A stretch of DNA of 64,000 nt from Sulfuracidifex metallicus DSM 6482 = JCM 9184 (GTDB lineage: Archaea; Thermoproteota; Thermoprotei_A; Sulfolobales; Sulfolobaceae): NCBI GenBank assembly GCA_032834875.1, contig CP135238.1, positions 316,011 to 380,010 on the forward strand. Direction: 5' to 3'. The notes beneath the pieces are model-generated. The model ran no database searches, was not told the DNA's origin, and was given only the letters and a program-made list of their open reading frames with translations. The translations under genes were made by a program, and so were the position numbers. Below, piece by piece: positions 9,393-19,645 of the stretch. The stretch's first letter is position 1. Every line of letters begins with the position of its first letter.

Positions 9393-10384
9393 AACTTCCT
9401 ACCTAACGCGTTGGCAACTCCCCTTATCCTGTTCATTAATACCTCGAATGACTCAGGAGTCAGCTGTTGTTCCGAATCACTTAAAGCTATTTCTGGATGT
9501 GGATGTACTTCGATTATCAACATATCAGCTCCTGCAGCTACTGAAGCTAATGCTAACGAGTGAACTAGTTCTCTCTTTCCTGCTGGATGACTGGGATCTG
9601 CACAAACTGGAAGATGAGTCATGGTTTTTGCAGCTATCATTCCTCCTATGTCCAATGTGAATCTAGTAGCTTTCTCAAATGTCCTTATTCCGCGTTCACA
9701 TAGGACTACATTGCCGTTGTTTTCCGAGAGTATATACTCTGAGGCTTGAAGCCACTCCTCTATTGTATTTGCCATACCTCTCTTTAGAAGGACTGGTTTA
9801 CCTAACTTCCCTACTTCCCTTAGCAAGTTGAAGTTTTGTCCGTTCCTTGCTCCGATCTGAACCATATCCACGTATTTCCTGAATACATCAATGTCTCTCG
9901 TATCCATTATTTCTGTAACTACTGGCAATCCAGTCTCTTGGCTAGCATTCATGAGTATCTTAACTCCCTCCTCTCCTAATCCTTGGAAAGAATATGGATT
10001 AGTTCTAGGTTTATATGCTCCTCCCCTTAAGAGTGAAGCTCCTGCCCTCTTCACGGCCTTGGCTACCGTTAGGGTTTGCTCCTCACTTTCCACAGCGCAT
10101 GGACCAGCAGCCACGACTATCTTATCACCACCTATTTCCACGTCCTTTACCCTTATCTTAGTGGGTTCCTTCTTCCACTCATTGCTTGCCAACGGGAAAG
10201 GTCTCTTTATCTTAGTGGAAATTTCTATCGCATAATCGTATATTTTCTCGGCCTCGGAGTCTGGCCACACCAACGCAATCTCCATTCCGTAAATATTCAC
10301 GAACTTGTACGAAGCAGAACTTGACTTTAATTTTTCTTTAAGTGTAGACTCATCTATTCCTTTTTTAAGTATAAACATGTACAT
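9389..10384 (-). CDS. aroF: DAHP synthase (3-deoxy-7-phosphoheptulonate synthase), type I-beta with N-terminal regulatory-like domain
   Basis: The enzyme condenses phosphoenolpyruvate with erythrose 4-phosphate, the entry step of the pathway. Residues 1 to about 70 form a small ferredoxin-like domain of the kind that gives feedback control in Thermotoga-type enzymes. The barrel follows, with [30 protein letters not shown], and [11 protein letters not shown]. There are 331 aa. It lies 15 nt after the chorismate mutase-prephenate dehydrogenase gene. Feedback control by aromatic amino acids is an inference from the domain. Confidence 0.93.
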   Translation of the reverse strand: MYMFILKKGIDESTLKEKLKSSSASYKFVNIYGMEIALVWPDSEAEKIYDYAIEISTKIKRPFPLASNEWKKEPTKIRVKDVEIGGDKIVVAAGPCAVESEEQTLTVAKAVKRAGASLLRGGAYKPRTNPYSFQGLGEEGVKILMNASQETGLPVVTEIMDTRDIDVFRKYVDMVQIGARNGQNFNLLREVGKLGKPVLLKRGMANTIEEWLQASEYILSENNGNVVLCERGIRTFEKATRFTLDIGGMIAAKTMTHLPVCADPSHPAGKRELVHSLALASVAAGADMLIIEVHPHPEIALSDSEQQLTPESFEVLMNRIRGVANALGRKL

Positions 10385-10399
10385 TTTTTCTCACACTTC

Positions 10400-11449
10400 T
10401 CAAGTCTTGTTTTCTTTACCTTTTTTCAGGTTTATCTCTTCATTCACTCTCTTAAGAGTATCAATCCCAGCTTCTCTCACTTGCCTTGAGTACGGATTAT
10501 TTTCCTGAATTTCCATGATCACGTCCTTAAGGTAATTCACTCTTTGCAGCGATTTGGAGACTTCTCTGAAGTTTGTTGTTTCGAAATCTGAAGGGTTAAC
10601 TCCCATTTCAGAAGAGATCTCGTCTATGGCCTTGCTAAGTCCCATCATGTAAAAATGTACCAGAACTTGAACAATAGACATAGCCTTTTCATGAGAATCT
10701 GGGTCAGTCTCGATTACTGATAAACCGGACTTCCTCCAGAATTCTATAACGTCGTTTATGTTAGTGGACGTAGACGACGGAATGATTGCTATTTTTTCTC
10801 CAACAGGATAAAGCGACGGACCGAAGAGCGGATGCGTTGACACGAACCGAAATCCGTTCTCCACGGAGGCTTTTTCCAGAAATGAGAAAACGTAGTTTTT
10901 CGACGAGCTAATGTCCATTAATGTCTTTCCCCTAGCTAAGGGAAGAACATTGTCTAAGAATCCAGAAACTATTGCAGCAGGGGGTATAGCAACGATTATA
11001 AACTCGCCCCATTTCAAGGCATCCTTCATGTTCATGCTTACTGTTCTGAATTCAGACGCCAAGTTTGAGGCTCTCTGAAGGTTTCTTCCAGTTATTACTA
11101 CTTCATGACCAACTAACGATAAAAGGGAGGTGAGGCTTCTAGCCATACCTCCATATCCTAATATCACAACTCTTCTCTTCTCATCTGGATTTAACTCAAG
11201 CATTTTAGAATAAGAGAAAATTAAAGGTAAAATTGACTTTACAAACGACTCTGGTATGCCTAAACCTCTGGCTCTGGATATCCATTTTTCCATCACTTCA
11301 TTTTCTCTTCTCTTATCAGTTATCGTTCTACCATCTTTCTGCTTAATTTTACCTACTTCACCTACTAATTTAAATCTTAAAGAAATTAAAGATAAAATCT
11401 GTTCGTCTACTTTATCTATCTCTTCTCTTACCCACGAAATATCAGTCAT
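10400..11449 (-). CDS. Chorismate mutase-prephenate dehydrogenase fusion
   Basis: Residues 1 to about 90 are an AroQ-type chorismate mutase (VREEIDKVDEQILSLISLR, then a long helical bundle with K and R active-site positions). From residue about 93 a Rossmann domain (RRVVILGYGGMARSL) begins the prephenate dehydrogenase (TyrA) part, with HPLFGPSLYP as the TyrA active-site histidine motif. The protein thus makes prephenate and then 4-hydroxyphenylpyruvate for tyrosine. The fusion order, AroQ then TyrA, is that of enteric bacterial T-proteins but the sequence is archaeal. It abuts the transketolase gene directly. Confidence 0.92.
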   Translation of the reverse strand: MTDISWVREEIDKVDEQILSLISLRFKLVGEVGKIKQKDGRTITDKRRENEVMEKWISRARGLGIPESFVKSILPLIFSYSKMLELNPDEKRRVVILGYGGMARSLTSLLSLVGHEVVITGRNLQRASNLASEFRTVSMNMKDALKWGEFIIVAIPPAAIVSGFLDNVLPLARGKTLMDISSSKNYVFSFLEKASVENGFRFVSTHPLFGPSLYPVGEKIAIIPSSTSTNINDVIEFWRKSGLSVIETDPDSHEKAMSIVQVLVHFYMMGLSKAIDEISSEMGVNPSDFETTNFREVSKSLQRVNYLKDVIMEIQENNPYSRQVREAGIDTLKRVNEEINLKKGKENKT

Positions 11450-12356
11450 TCACTTCATCAATTCTAGGGACTCCTTTATTACGCTTTCATAGTTAACCTT
11501 GTAGAAGTCTATTAAGTCCCTCTGGCTTCTGGCAGATCTGCCGAAGGTCGTAGCTCCGACGAATCTCATTGGAACTGGATATTTCTTTACTACTACTTCA
11601 GCTACAGCTGAGCCAACTCCACCGTAAATGCTATGTTCCTCTATTGTAACTATCCTTCCTGTTTTTCTGGCATAGTATTCAATTGTCTGTTCGTCTATTG
11701 GCTTTACCGAGGATATGTTTATGACTGCTGCACTTATCCCTTTCTTCTCCAACTCCTCTGCTGCTTTCATTGCATCCCATAGTAGTACCCCTGCTCCTAT
11801 TATAGTAATATCCGATCCCTCCCTTAGGACGTAAGATTTGCCTATCTCGAATTCGTAATCCATGTTCTCTGTGATTTGAGGTGAATATTCTCTTCCTACT
11901 CTATAGTACACTGGACCGCTATGCTGAAGTATCTTTGGAAGTCCTCTTCTGATGTCTGCAGAATCCGCCGGGATAACCACTGAAAAGTTAGGAAGCGTCC
12001 TCATCAGTGCTATATCTTCTAATGCTTGATGACTGGATCCATCACCGCTGTCGCTATATCCTGAATGCGTAACTACCAATTTTACGTTTAAGTTCATTCT
12101 AGCTATAGAATTCCTTATTTGTTCCCAAGCCCTCATAAGGAACATGGCAAAGTTTACCACTACTGGCTTCTTTCCCACTGCGGAAAGCCCCGCTGCGAAG
12201 TTTACCAGATCTTGTTCCGATATCCCTACGTTAAAGTAGCGATCGCTAAACCTCTCTTTGAACTTGGAGGCCCTGGTTGAGTCTCCAACATCAGCTGTCA
12301 TTACTATTATGTCAGGATCCTTCTCTCCAAGCTCCACAAGGAGCTTACCTAATGTA

Positions 12357-13202
<846 letters not shown>

Positions 13203-13217
13203 TTGGTCTATCTAACA

Positions 13218-13229
13218 CTTATTTTTAAG
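13218..13229. promoter_or_regulatory. Probable shared TATA element of divergent tkt/aro operon and E1-like gene
   Basis: CTTATTTTTAAG is almost its own reverse complement and is the only TATA-like element in the 46-bp divergent gap. Its centre lies 25.5 nt from the ATG at 13249 and 21.5 nt from the TTG at 13202, fitting leaderless transcripts in the plus direction and nearly so in the minus direction. Confidence 0.5.
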
Positions 13230-13248
13230 TATTTTTATTAATGAAACC

Positions 13249-14103
13249 ATGGAAAGGTTCTCTAGACAACTACTAGTATTAGGGCTTGGGGGACAAGAAA
13301 AGATATCCTCATTGAAAGTTACAATTGTAGGCTGTGGAGCACTTGGATCCAAGTTAAGCGAGGAGTTAGCACGCTTAGGAGTGGGTTCAATAAAGCTGGT
13401 TGATGCAGATGTTGTGGAGCTATCCAATTTACATAGGGTTTCCCTTTTTGATGAGGAAGATGTGGGAAAGCCAAAGGCGAAGATTTGTGCCGAGAAATTG
13501 AGAAAGATAAATCACGAAATAGACGTCTCTTACATTCTTGATGTTGTCGATGGAAAAAACGTTGAGGATATAATTAAAGGTTCAGATTTCGTTTTCGATG
13601 CTCTTGATACTCCTTTTTATAGATTGATATTAAATGACGCTTGTGTAAAGTCAGGAATACCTCTGATTTACGGAGGAGTTACCTCCTGGTACGGTTCTGC
13701 GATGTTCGTTTCCTCTCAAGGTCCTTGTCTTTCATGTTTTATGGCTGAATCCCAGGAGGATGCATGTGAAGTCACGGGAACCCTGGGAATAGTAGTTTCA
13801 GCAGTGGTTTCAATTCAAGTGGGTTTGATGTTAAAGGCGCTGAACGGAAATCCAGATCAGAGTCTATTTTACATTGATATGAAAGATCTAACCGTCAAGT
13901 CCTTCAAGATAGGCAAGAATCCAGAATGTAAAACGTGCGTGAAGAGAGAGTTTCCTCACCTTAATGAAAATCTAAAGCCCACTTGTGGACTAATAAGGAT
14001 CAACTCTGGAGAAATCCAAGGGAAAGGTTTTACTGTGATTAGAGGTAAGGACGTTATTATCTGTCATGAAAATGGGAAATGTTTTAAGAAGGTAAAAAGC
14101 TAG
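13249..14103 (+). CDS. E1-like adenylyltransferase (ThiF/MoeB/UbaA family)
   Basis: The family activates the C-terminal glycine of ubiquitin-fold proteins (SAMP, MoaD, ThiS) with ATP for sulfur transfer or protein conjugation. The 284-aa protein has the nucleotide loop GCGALGS (28-34), the VDADVVELSNLHR segment, two zinc-binding Cys pairs (C160/C163 and C227/C230), and a Cys at 173 in the position region of the usual catalytic cysteine. After residue about 235 there is a short extra C-terminal domain. It has no rhodanese domain and no ubiquitin-like partner gene nearby. Which substrate it uses cannot be told. Confidence 0.88.
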   Translation: MERFSRQLLVLGLGGQEKISSLKVTIVGCGALGSKLSEELARLGVGSIKLVDADVVELSNLHRVSLFDEEDVGKPKAKICAEKLRKINHEIDVSYILDVVDGKNVEDIIKGSDFVFDALDTPFYRLILNDACVKSGIPLIYGGVTSWYGSAMFVSSQGPCLSCFMAESQEDACEVTGTLGIVVSAVVSIQVGLMLKALNGNPDQSLFYIDMKDLTVKSFKIGKNPECKTCVKREFPHLNENLKPTCGLIRINSGEIQGKGFTVIRGKDVIICHENGKCFKKVKS

Positions 14104-14114
14104 AGGCTCATATA

Positions 14115-15035
14115 ATGAAATCATTGAAGAACGTCGTCTATGGACTTCTGCCGATAATAGTGATAGCAGTATACTCAGCCATATACAAGATAGATCCCCT
14201 CCGCGTGATACAGCAAAAGCCTTTTCTTATACTCATGTTCTTAGGTTTTTATTTACTGCAGAACATGATCGACGCCATAAGGGACAAACTAATCACTAAT
14301 TTACCTTATTGGACTGTCCTAAAGGCTAGGTTAACTGGAAACGCTTACGGGTTGATATTACCAGGCTGGATGGGACAGGAGTTAACTCGAGCTTTGTCTT
14401 ATAACCCTAAGTTGAAGAACTTAAAGAAGGGTCTGGGCTTTTCCATAGCTGAAGGCTTCATAGATACAGTTGCAATTTGCCTTCTGTATTTAGTCTTCCT
14501 TCCGTTCTACTTCTCCTCTATTCAATTAATCTTTATTTTGGTAGCCTTGGGTAACATTTTAGGCTGGGGAATAGGCATATCTTTTATATATCATACACAT
14601 GATAGAATCGGAAAAATAGAGGATTACATAATGAACTCCTTAAGGCTAGATAGCCTGACGTTAAATTACATGGAATTCAAGTCCTACATAAGAAGCGGAA
14701 TAAAGGATAAATTTCCATTGCTTTTAATAATATCTTTTGCTAGCTTCTGGGTTCAAGGTTTATATTTCTATGTTATAACTCATAATGTTATTCTATCTTC
14801 CTTTATAATGGGCATATATATGGTAGGTGCATTAATACCCATCCCGTCTGAGGCTGGAGTAGGAGAACTGATTTTATCTTTACTTCTATCTCCTCAAAAC
14901 GTTATTATAACCAGAATTTCCTATCTTATATCCAACGCGAGCGGATTTCTCTTTTCCGGAGATTTGAGCTTCAAGGAAGTTAAAAATGGGATCACATTAA
15001 TTAGTAAAGAGAGAAATGGAAAACTTCTTGACTGA
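14115..15035 (+). CDS. Flippase-like integral membrane protein (LPG synthase transmembrane / UPF0104 family)
   Basis: The 306-aa protein has about seven or eight hydrophobic helices and the family's landmarks: WTVLKARLTGNAYGLILPGWMGQE in part near residues 66-88, and the late SEAGVGELIL motif around residue 245. Relatives include AglD and the membrane half of MprF; they are thought to move or modify lipid-linked molecules, but no reaction can be assigned here. It follows the E1-like gene by 11 nt and overlaps the next gene by 20 nt. Confidence 0.72.
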   Translation: MKSLKNVVYGLLPIIVIAVYSAIYKIDPLRVIQQKPFLILMFLGFYLLQNMIDAIRDKLITNLPYWTVLKARLTGNAYGLILPGWMGQELTRALSYNPKLKNLKKGLGFSIAEGFIDTVAICLLYLVFLPFYFSSIQLIFILVALGNILGWGIGISFIYHTHDRIGKIEDYIMNSLRLDSLTLNYMEFKSYIRSGIKDKFPLLLIISFASFWVQGLYFYVITHNVILSSFIMGIYMVGALIPIPSEAGVGELILSLLLSPQNVIITRISYLISNASGFLFSGDLSFKEVKNGITLISKERNGKLLD

Positions 15036-16038
15036 TCCAAATTACGAAGTGATAAGACGTAACGTTATAGGATTAACTCAAAACGAAAATTTAAAAATAT
15101 GTTTGCCATTTGATCTTGACTCTATCATTTTTTCCGGGCTATTGATGAAGTACTCCTCAGGAAACGCTTATTTGTCATTTTCCTCTACGGAAGGCTGTGA
15201 TTTGCTATTAAGAAATGAGGCCTCAGGTAGATGGATTGAGTTTCCTAACATAGGTAAATATTTCCTGGGAAAGACCTCCTTTTCCTCTCTTTTTTCCTTG
15301 TCTGTGAACGATATTCTTCCTATTTTAACTGGGATGATGACCTCAGCCATACAGGAAAGAAGACAATTGACTGAGACTGAGAAAAAAATGGTTGAAAGTT
15401 CCCAATCTCTAGGCGTCAGCGTTGAAAACAGCTTCAAAATACCCAATTATAAACAACTTCCTTTATTCGTCTCCATAATGCTTTCTATAGATCCTTATTT
15501 GCCTGAACTCACAGGAAATAGAGAAAACTCCATAAAACTTGTCAAGGAACTTGGAGAGAACGAAACGTCTAAATTGGAGGAACTTAACGAGACACAACGC
15601 AATACCTTGGCATTCAGGATGTTGGCTTCAATGTCTAAATACAGACAAGCTACAAGCGAAGACATAATTGTAAGTAGAATATTTCTTATGGAATATGACA
15701 TTTTGGAAATGGCTTTTGCTTCCTTGTTAAGTTTAGACTTTCACGGTCCTAATAGAATACTTGAAATGGTTTTCAATCCTTCCTTCGCTGAGACTATGAT
15801 AGACGAATTCCGATCCCATGCTATGAAGGGTTTCTTCTTCGACATAAGGGATGAAAAGAACGTGTATAAAGTAGAAACTAACTTGAAATCCCCTCAGTTG
15901 GCTCACTTAATAGCGTTACAGCAGAAAGGCAAAAGCAAGCCAGTTGTAATAGTAGATGGAGGCAAAATGTTTTCCACTAAGTTCTTTTTCCCTCAGTTAA
16001 AGAGCAATGGGTTGATGAGAATTGATAATGTCAATTGA
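15016..16038 (+). CDS. RecJdbh / archaeal Cdc45-like replication protein, probably catalytically inactive
   Basis: This 340-aa protein has a degenerate DHH-type N terminus: ICLPFDLDSIIFSGLLMK stands where active RecJ proteins have a D-x-D-rich metal motif. The later DHH and HHxxP-like motifs are not visible, so nuclease activity looks lost. In Sulfolobus the RecJdbh protein binds GINS and MCM in the archaeal CMG helicase. From memory of the gene order there, it sits between transketolase and Pcc1/L10e/Dph2/Csl4, exactly as here. The assignment rests on that context plus weak sequence resemblance. It overlaps both neighbours. Confidence 0.68.
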   Translation: MENFLTDPNYEVIRRNVIGLTQNENLKICLPFDLDSIIFSGLLMKYSSGNAYLSFSSTEGCDLLLRNEASGRWIEFPNIGKYFLGKTSFSSLFSLSVNDILPILTGMMTSAIQERRQLTETEKKMVESSQSLGVSVENSFKIPNYKQLPLFVSIMLSIDPYLPELTGNRENSIKLVKELGENETSKLEELNETQRNTLAFRMLASMSKYRQATSEDIIVSRIFLMEYDILEMAFASLLSLDFHGPNRILEMVFNPSFAETMIDEFRSHAMKGFFFDIRDEKNVYKVETNLKSPQLAHLIALQQKGKSKPVVIVDGGKMFSTKFFFPQLKSNGLMRIDNVN

Positions 16039-16276
16039 AATAAGGATAGAGCATGAGGACGCAGAGGAAATACGGAAGTCACTTGACGTTGATAACGTTG
16101 ACCTTCCTAATGGAATGACGATTAACATGGTAACTGAAGGTGAAAATATTCTAGTTATTAACTTGAAAATGGAAGTTTCTAGACCCAAGGACTTGCTTAC
16201 TCTGAAGAGTACCGCAGATGAGATAATGAGGCACGTAGAAGCCTTGGTCAAGACTATGGAAAGGTTAAATATATAG
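16028..16276 (+). CDS. KEOPS complex subunit Pcc1
   Basis: A small protein (82 aa from ATG 16028; two residues longer from 16022) with the Pcc1 pattern: an alternating beta N terminus (SIEIRIEHEDAEEIRKSL) and the long C-terminal helix TLKSTADEIMRHVEALVKTM. Pcc1 is the dimerisation subunit of KEOPS, which makes t6A37 in ANN-decoding tRNAs. Kae1 and Bud32 are encoded at 29090-30747. It overlaps the RecJdbh gene. Confidence 0.85.
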   Translation: MSIEIRIEHEDAEEIRKSLDVDNVDLPNGMTINMVTEGENILVINLKMEVSRPKDLLTLKSTADEIMRHVEALVKTMERLNI

Positions 16277-16305
16277 GAAATGGAAGGAAAGGTTAGCTGA
16301 TAAAA

Positions 16306-16821
16306 ATGGGACTAAGACCAGGAAGATGTTATAGGGAATTCTCTGGACCAGCTTACACGAGAAAGGAGTATATAGCAGGAATACCTATGCCAAAGATAAC
16401 CAAATTTACCATGGGTGACGCTAAGATGGACTATGACTTTGAGGTTAGGCTTGTAGCAACTCAAACCGGACAGATAAGGCACAATGCTTTGGAGTCGGCT
16501 AGGCAGATGGCACTTAAATATATGACCAAGAAGACAGGTTCCGAAACTGGCTTTTACCTTTGGGTATTGAAGTACCCTCACCATGTAATAAGGGAAAACA
16601 AGATGATGGCTTTTGCAGGAGCAGACAGGCTTCAGGACGGGATGCGCTTGTCGTTCGGAAAACCTATTGGTACAGCGGCTAGAATAGAAAAGTTGGGAGA
16701 AACGATAATGCTGCTAAAGGTAAAGAAGGAGCACCTAGAATTTGCAAAGGAAGCTATGAAAATAGCGTCATCTAAGGTACCTCTTGATGTGAGAGTAGAA
16801 TACGTTCCTTTAAAGAAATAA
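16306..16821 (+). CDS. rpl10e: Large ribosomal subunit protein L10e (uL16)
   Basis: The 171-aa protein matches archaeal L10e/uL16 throughout: [20 protein letters not shown] at the N terminus, [20 protein letters not shown] in the middle, and [21 protein letters not shown]. It binds 23S rRNA near the A site. ATG at 16306 is spaced 29 nt from Pcc1 and fits the family start ([10 protein letters not shown]). Confidence 0.97.
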   Translation: MGLRPGRCYREFSGPAYTRKEYIAGIPMPKITKFTMGDAKMDYDFEVRLVATQTGQIRHNALESARQMALKYMTKKTGSETGFYLWVLKYPHHVIRENKMMAFAGADRLQDGMRLSFGKPIGTAARIEKLGETIMLLKVKKEHLEFAKEAMKIASSKVPLDVRVEYVPLKK

Positions 16822-16835
16822 GGTGTTATTTTCTT

Positions 16836-17840
16836 TTGCCGTATGACTTTCAGGACGCTTATGTAATAAGCGAAATACGCAAAAGGGGGGCTAAGAAAGT
16901 CCTCCTTCAATTTCCTGAGGGTCTAAGGTATTTTTCAACTGATATATCAAAGAAAATTAAGGAAAGTTTACCTAGCGTTGACGTAATAATATCTGGGGAT
17001 TCCAGTTGGGGAGCATGTGACGTAGCTGAGCATGAAGCTAGGGAACTTGGAGTTGACTTGATAGTACATTACGGTCATTCGCCTTATACTTGGTATTATC
17101 CTAAGTTTCCCACAATTTTCGTGGAGACCCATAGTGATCTAATTTTGACGGATAAGATGGTAAATGAAGCCTTAAAGCTTGTATCTAAATACTCACCTAA
17201 GAAGGTTGGGATTACAGCTACGTTGCAGCACGTTAAGCTTATACCGAGGCTTAAATCCAAGATTGAAGAAGCTGGAATAGAGGTAGAAGTAGGTAAGGCA
17301 TCTAGTCCATTCATGCATGAGGGTCAAGTTTTAGGTTGCGATTATAAGGCTGGTCTCAATGTTAATGCAGACGTTTACGTCAACATTTCAGGAGGTCTCT
17401 TTCATTCCTTAGGTTTAGGCTTAGCCACGGGGAAGCCTGTAATTAAGGTGGATCCATACATGAACGGAGCCGAAGATATAAGCGGAGAAGTTTACAAATT
17501 CCTCAAGATAAGGTACGCCAAGATAATGCAGGCAATGTCTGCAAAGACCTGGGTAATAATACGCGGGGTTATGACAGGACAAGACAGACCTTTAATGGTT
17601 AAATTCCTCGAGTCCAGCATGAGACAAAAGAGGTTCACAACTTTTGTAATATCCTCCAGGATCCTGAATCTTGAGACCATGCGTAACCTGGATAGAAAAG
17701 ACATAGATGCATTCGTTGTTACCTCTTGTCCTAGGTTGCCCACAGATGACCTTTATACCTATGAGAAACCTGTGCTTACTCCTGGAGAAACTAAAATGGT
17801 TATTAATAATAAGCTGGAGCCATACATTTTCCCGTGGTAA
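16836..17840 (+). CDS. dph2: Diphthamide synthesis protein Dph2 (radical 3-amino-3-carboxypropyl transferase)
   Basis: The enzyme moves the 3-amino-3-carboxypropyl group of S-adenosylmethionine to the target histidine of elongation factor 2, the first step of diphthamide. Three cysteines that bind the [4Fe-4S] cluster can be placed: C61 (SWGACDVAE), C168 (VLGCDY) and C298 (TSCPRLP). At 334 aa it has the archaeal homodimer size. The start is TTG at 16836, 14 nt after L10e. Csl4 begins right after its stop. Confidence 0.93.
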   Translation: MPYDFQDAYVISEIRKRGAKKVLLQFPEGLRYFSTDISKKIKESLPSVDVIISGDSSWGACDVAEHEARELGVDLIVHYGHSPYTWYYPKFPTIFVETHSDLILTDKMVNEALKLVSKYSPKKVGITATLQHVKLIPRLKSKIEEAGIEVEVGKASSPFMHEGQVLGCDYKAGLNVNADVYVNISGGLFHSLGLGLATGKPVIKVDPYMNGAEDISGEVYKFLKIRYAKIMQAMSAKTWVIIRGVMTGQDRPLMVKFLESSMRQKRFTTFVISSRILNLETMRNLDRKDIDAFVVTSCPRLPTDDLYTYEKPVLTPGETKMVINNKLEPYIFPW

Positions 17841-17841
17841 G

Positions 17842-18429
17842 ATGAAAAAACAAGGTGACTTAGCGCTTCCTGGGGAAGACCTGGCCGTAGCTGAAGAGTT
17901 CATGGCGGGCGATGGAACCTATGAAATTAATGGTATTGTAAGATCTTCAATAGTCGGAAAAATATTTTACGATATGTTAAATAGAAAAAGTAACGTAATA
18001 ATGGTAAAGAAATCTCCTTTAATTAACCTCAAGAAGGCGAAATATGTCATAGGAGTTGTAGATTCCGTGACTGGAGAAAACGCTAAAGTTTCCGTCTATA
18101 GCGTTGAAGAGAAGAACGTTGGAGATTCAATTTCTGCAATTCTACATATATCACAAATCGCCAATAAAAGAGTAAAATCGATTTCAACCTATATAAAGGT
18201 AGGTGACATAATAAGGGCTAAACCTATAACGGGAAGAATTCCCATATCCCTGACTACAAAACCTAACGACTGCGGGGTTATCCTTGCTAAGTGTTCCGTA
18301 TGCGGTAATATTATGTTCAAGGAGGACGAAGAACATTTAAGGTGCACCTACTGTAACAATCAGGAAACTAGGAAAATAGGCTTATATGTGGTGAAGAGGA
18401 ATGGACGTAAAGGTTCTCAAAAAGAGTGA
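17842..18429 (+). CDS. csl4: Exosome RNA-binding subunit Csl4
   Basis: The 195-aa protein forms part of the RNA-binding cap of the archaeal exosome. The N-terminal GDLALPGEDLAVAEEF motif, an S1 domain in the middle (GDSISAILHISQIA) and a C-terminal zinc ribbon (CSVCGNIMF..CTYCNN) are all visible. An open frame extends upstream over dph2, but ATG at 17842, one base after the dph2 stop, gives the normal N terminus. rpoL begins within its last 29 nt. Confidence 0.93.
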   Translation: MKKQGDLALPGEDLAVAEEFMAGDGTYEINGIVRSSIVGKIFYDMLNRKSNVIMVKKSPLINLKKAKYVIGVVDSVTGENAKVSVYSVEEKNVGDSISAILHISQIANKRVKSISTYIKVGDIIRAKPITGRIPISLTTKPNDCGVILAKCSVCGNIMFKEDEEHLRCTYCNNQETRKIGLYVVKRNGRKGSQKE

Positions 18430-18676
18430 AAATTACTTAGAGTTGGAAGTGCAAGGTGAAGAGCATACTTTAGGCAATTTAATGGCTGGAATGTTACAGA
18501 GAGTAAAAGGGGTAACCTTCGCTTCTTACTATAAGCCCCACCCTCTTATCGATAAAATAGTGATAAAAGTAATGACTGACGGGTCATTAACTCCCGAGGA
18601 TGCTCTAAAACAAGCCATAAATCTAGGGAAGGAATACTCTAGAAAATACATGGAGGAGATGAAGTCGTTAAAATGA
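18401..18676 (+). CDS. rpoL: DNA-directed RNA polymerase subunit Rpo11 (RpoL)
   Basis: A 91-aa alpha-CTD-like small subunit that pairs with Rpo3 in the polymerase assembly platform. The hallmark is EHTLGNLMAGML (residues 21-32), followed by YYKPHPLIDKIVIKV. ATG at 18401 overlaps csl4 by 29 nt; the stop overlaps the next small gene by 4 nt. Confidence 0.96.
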   Translation: MDVKVLKKSENYLELEVQGEEHTLGNLMAGMLQRVKGVTFASYYKPHPLIDKIVIKVMTDGSLTPEDALKQAINLGKEYSRKYMEEMKSLK

Positions 18677-18930
18677 AAACTGAACGTAGGACGGCAATCT
18701 ACGTTGATACGGGAAACCTAAAGGGAATTTGTATATTTAGAGGCAAGTTCTTAGAGGGACTGTTTCTAGATTTAAAGGATGTAGAAAGTAAGTTCTTATC
18801 CAGTTCAATTAAGGAAGAAGTCATGGAAAGCAACTTCGGCTTTAAGGAAAAATATACCGGCGAATTGGAAACGATTTGCAATAGAATTGTTTCTAGGATA
18901 TCAGAAAGGTTAAATACTATAAAACAATAA
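18673..18930 (+). CDS. Conserved-looking small protein of unknown function between Rpo11 and TFS
   Basis: I do not recognise it. The 85-aa protein begins with a short beta-rich segment (RRTAIYVDTGNLKGICIFRG) and ends with a charged helix. It starts 4 nt inside rpoL (ATGA overlap) and ends 15 nt before the TFS gene, so it is translated as part of a transcription-factor operon. The tight packing and normal codon usage support a real gene. Confidence 0.65.
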   Translation: MKTERRTAIYVDTGNLKGICIFRGKFLEGLFLDLKDVESKFLSSSIKEEVMESNFGFKEKYTGELETICNRIVSRISERLNTIKQ

Positions 18931-18945
18931 AGAGTCTCTATTCTG

Positions 18946-19287
18946 GTGGTCGATTTGAAGTTCTGTCCAAAATGCAACTCTATGATGTCACCAAGAAAGT
19001 CTCAAGGTAGAACCGTCTACAAGTGTCCCAAGTGTGGCTACGAAGAAGAGGTTAAACAGAGCGTAGTAATAACCAACAAGGTGAAGCACTCAGTTAAGGA
19101 AAAAACTTTGGTATTAGAGGACGGTGACAAACCAGAGGGAGCACAGTTAATAAAAGGAGTTTCATGTCCTTCCTGCGGTAACGGTGAGGCATATTTCTGG
19201 ATGCTGCAAACTAGGAGTGCTGACGAGCCTGCAACCAGATTTTATAAATGCACTAAATGTGGCAAAGTTTGGAGGGAGTACGAGTAA
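18946..19287 (+). CDS. Transcript cleavage factor TFS
   Basis: The 113-aa protein resembles TFIIS and Rpb9. The N-terminal zinc ribbon uses C7, C10, C27 and C30. The C-terminal ribbon uses C74, C77, C102 and C105 and carries the acidic D93-E94 pair in QTRSADEPAT that reaches the polymerase active site to stimulate RNA cleavage. The intact pair argues for active TFS and not for an inhibitor paralogue such as TFS4. Start GTG at 18946. Confidence 0.95.
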   Translation: MVDLKFCPKCNSMMSPRKSQGRTVYKCPKCGYEEEVKQSVVITNKVKHSVKEKTLVLEDGDKPEGAQLIKGVSCPSCGNGEAYFWMLQTRSADEPATRFYKCTKCGKVWREYE

Positions 19288-19290
19288 ATC

Positions 19291-19300
19291 TTATTAATAA
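19291..19300 (+). promoter_or_regulatory. TATA box of tRNA-Arg
   Basis: TTATTAATAA lies about 25 nt before the first base of the tRNA and 3 nt after the TFS stop codon. Confidence 0.55.
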
Positions 19301-19320
19301 AGGCAGTTTTATGTTAGTGT

Positions 19321-19398
19321 GGACCCGTAGCTCAGCTAGGATAGAGCGCTGGCCTTCTAAGTCAGTGGTCGGGGGTCCGAATCCCCCCGGGTCCGCCA
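19321..19398 (+). tRNA. tRNA-Arg (anticodon TCT)
   Basis: Folds as a complete cloverleaf: acceptor GGACCCG with CGGGTCC, anticodon stem CTGGC with GTCAG, loop CTTCTAA giving anticodon TCT (19356-19358), and T arm GGGGG-TCCGAAT-CCCCC. No intron is present. The CCA end is encoded (19396-19398), unlike the neighbouring tRNA-Gln. It reads AGA, and AGG by wobble. Confidence 0.95.
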
Positions 19399-19645
19399 CA
19401 TTCGGCTGGGTCCACTCTTACATTCTAGTTCATCCATGACTGGAGGTTTTCGGCTAAATCTTTTCGTCTAGTTGGCGATAAAAAAAGAGCTTCTTATCGA
19501 ATTGAGGTTTAGTAGCATTATTCATCTCTAATTTCAGATTTTTTAAGAATATAGCAAAGAATAATTGTAACATTAATAATTATCGCTAATTAGTTGAAAC
19601 CCAAGGTAAAAAGAGGCCAAGGTGTGGCAAAACCACAGGACCTTA

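Noticed and set aside
11436-11465. TTGATGA and CTGA on the minus strand at the transketolase/TyrA junction
   Set aside because: 9-nt spacing and no second box pair; this is ordinary coding sequence.
17707-17841. 45-codon N-terminal extension of Csl4
   Set aside because: It overlaps dph2 in another frame and is unrelated to the Csl4 family; ATG 17842 fits.
19399-19645. Possible sRNA between the two tRNAs (CTGA and AGATGAA on the minus strand)
   Set aside because: The boxes are there, but no matching upstream C box or downstream D box at 12-nt spacing.
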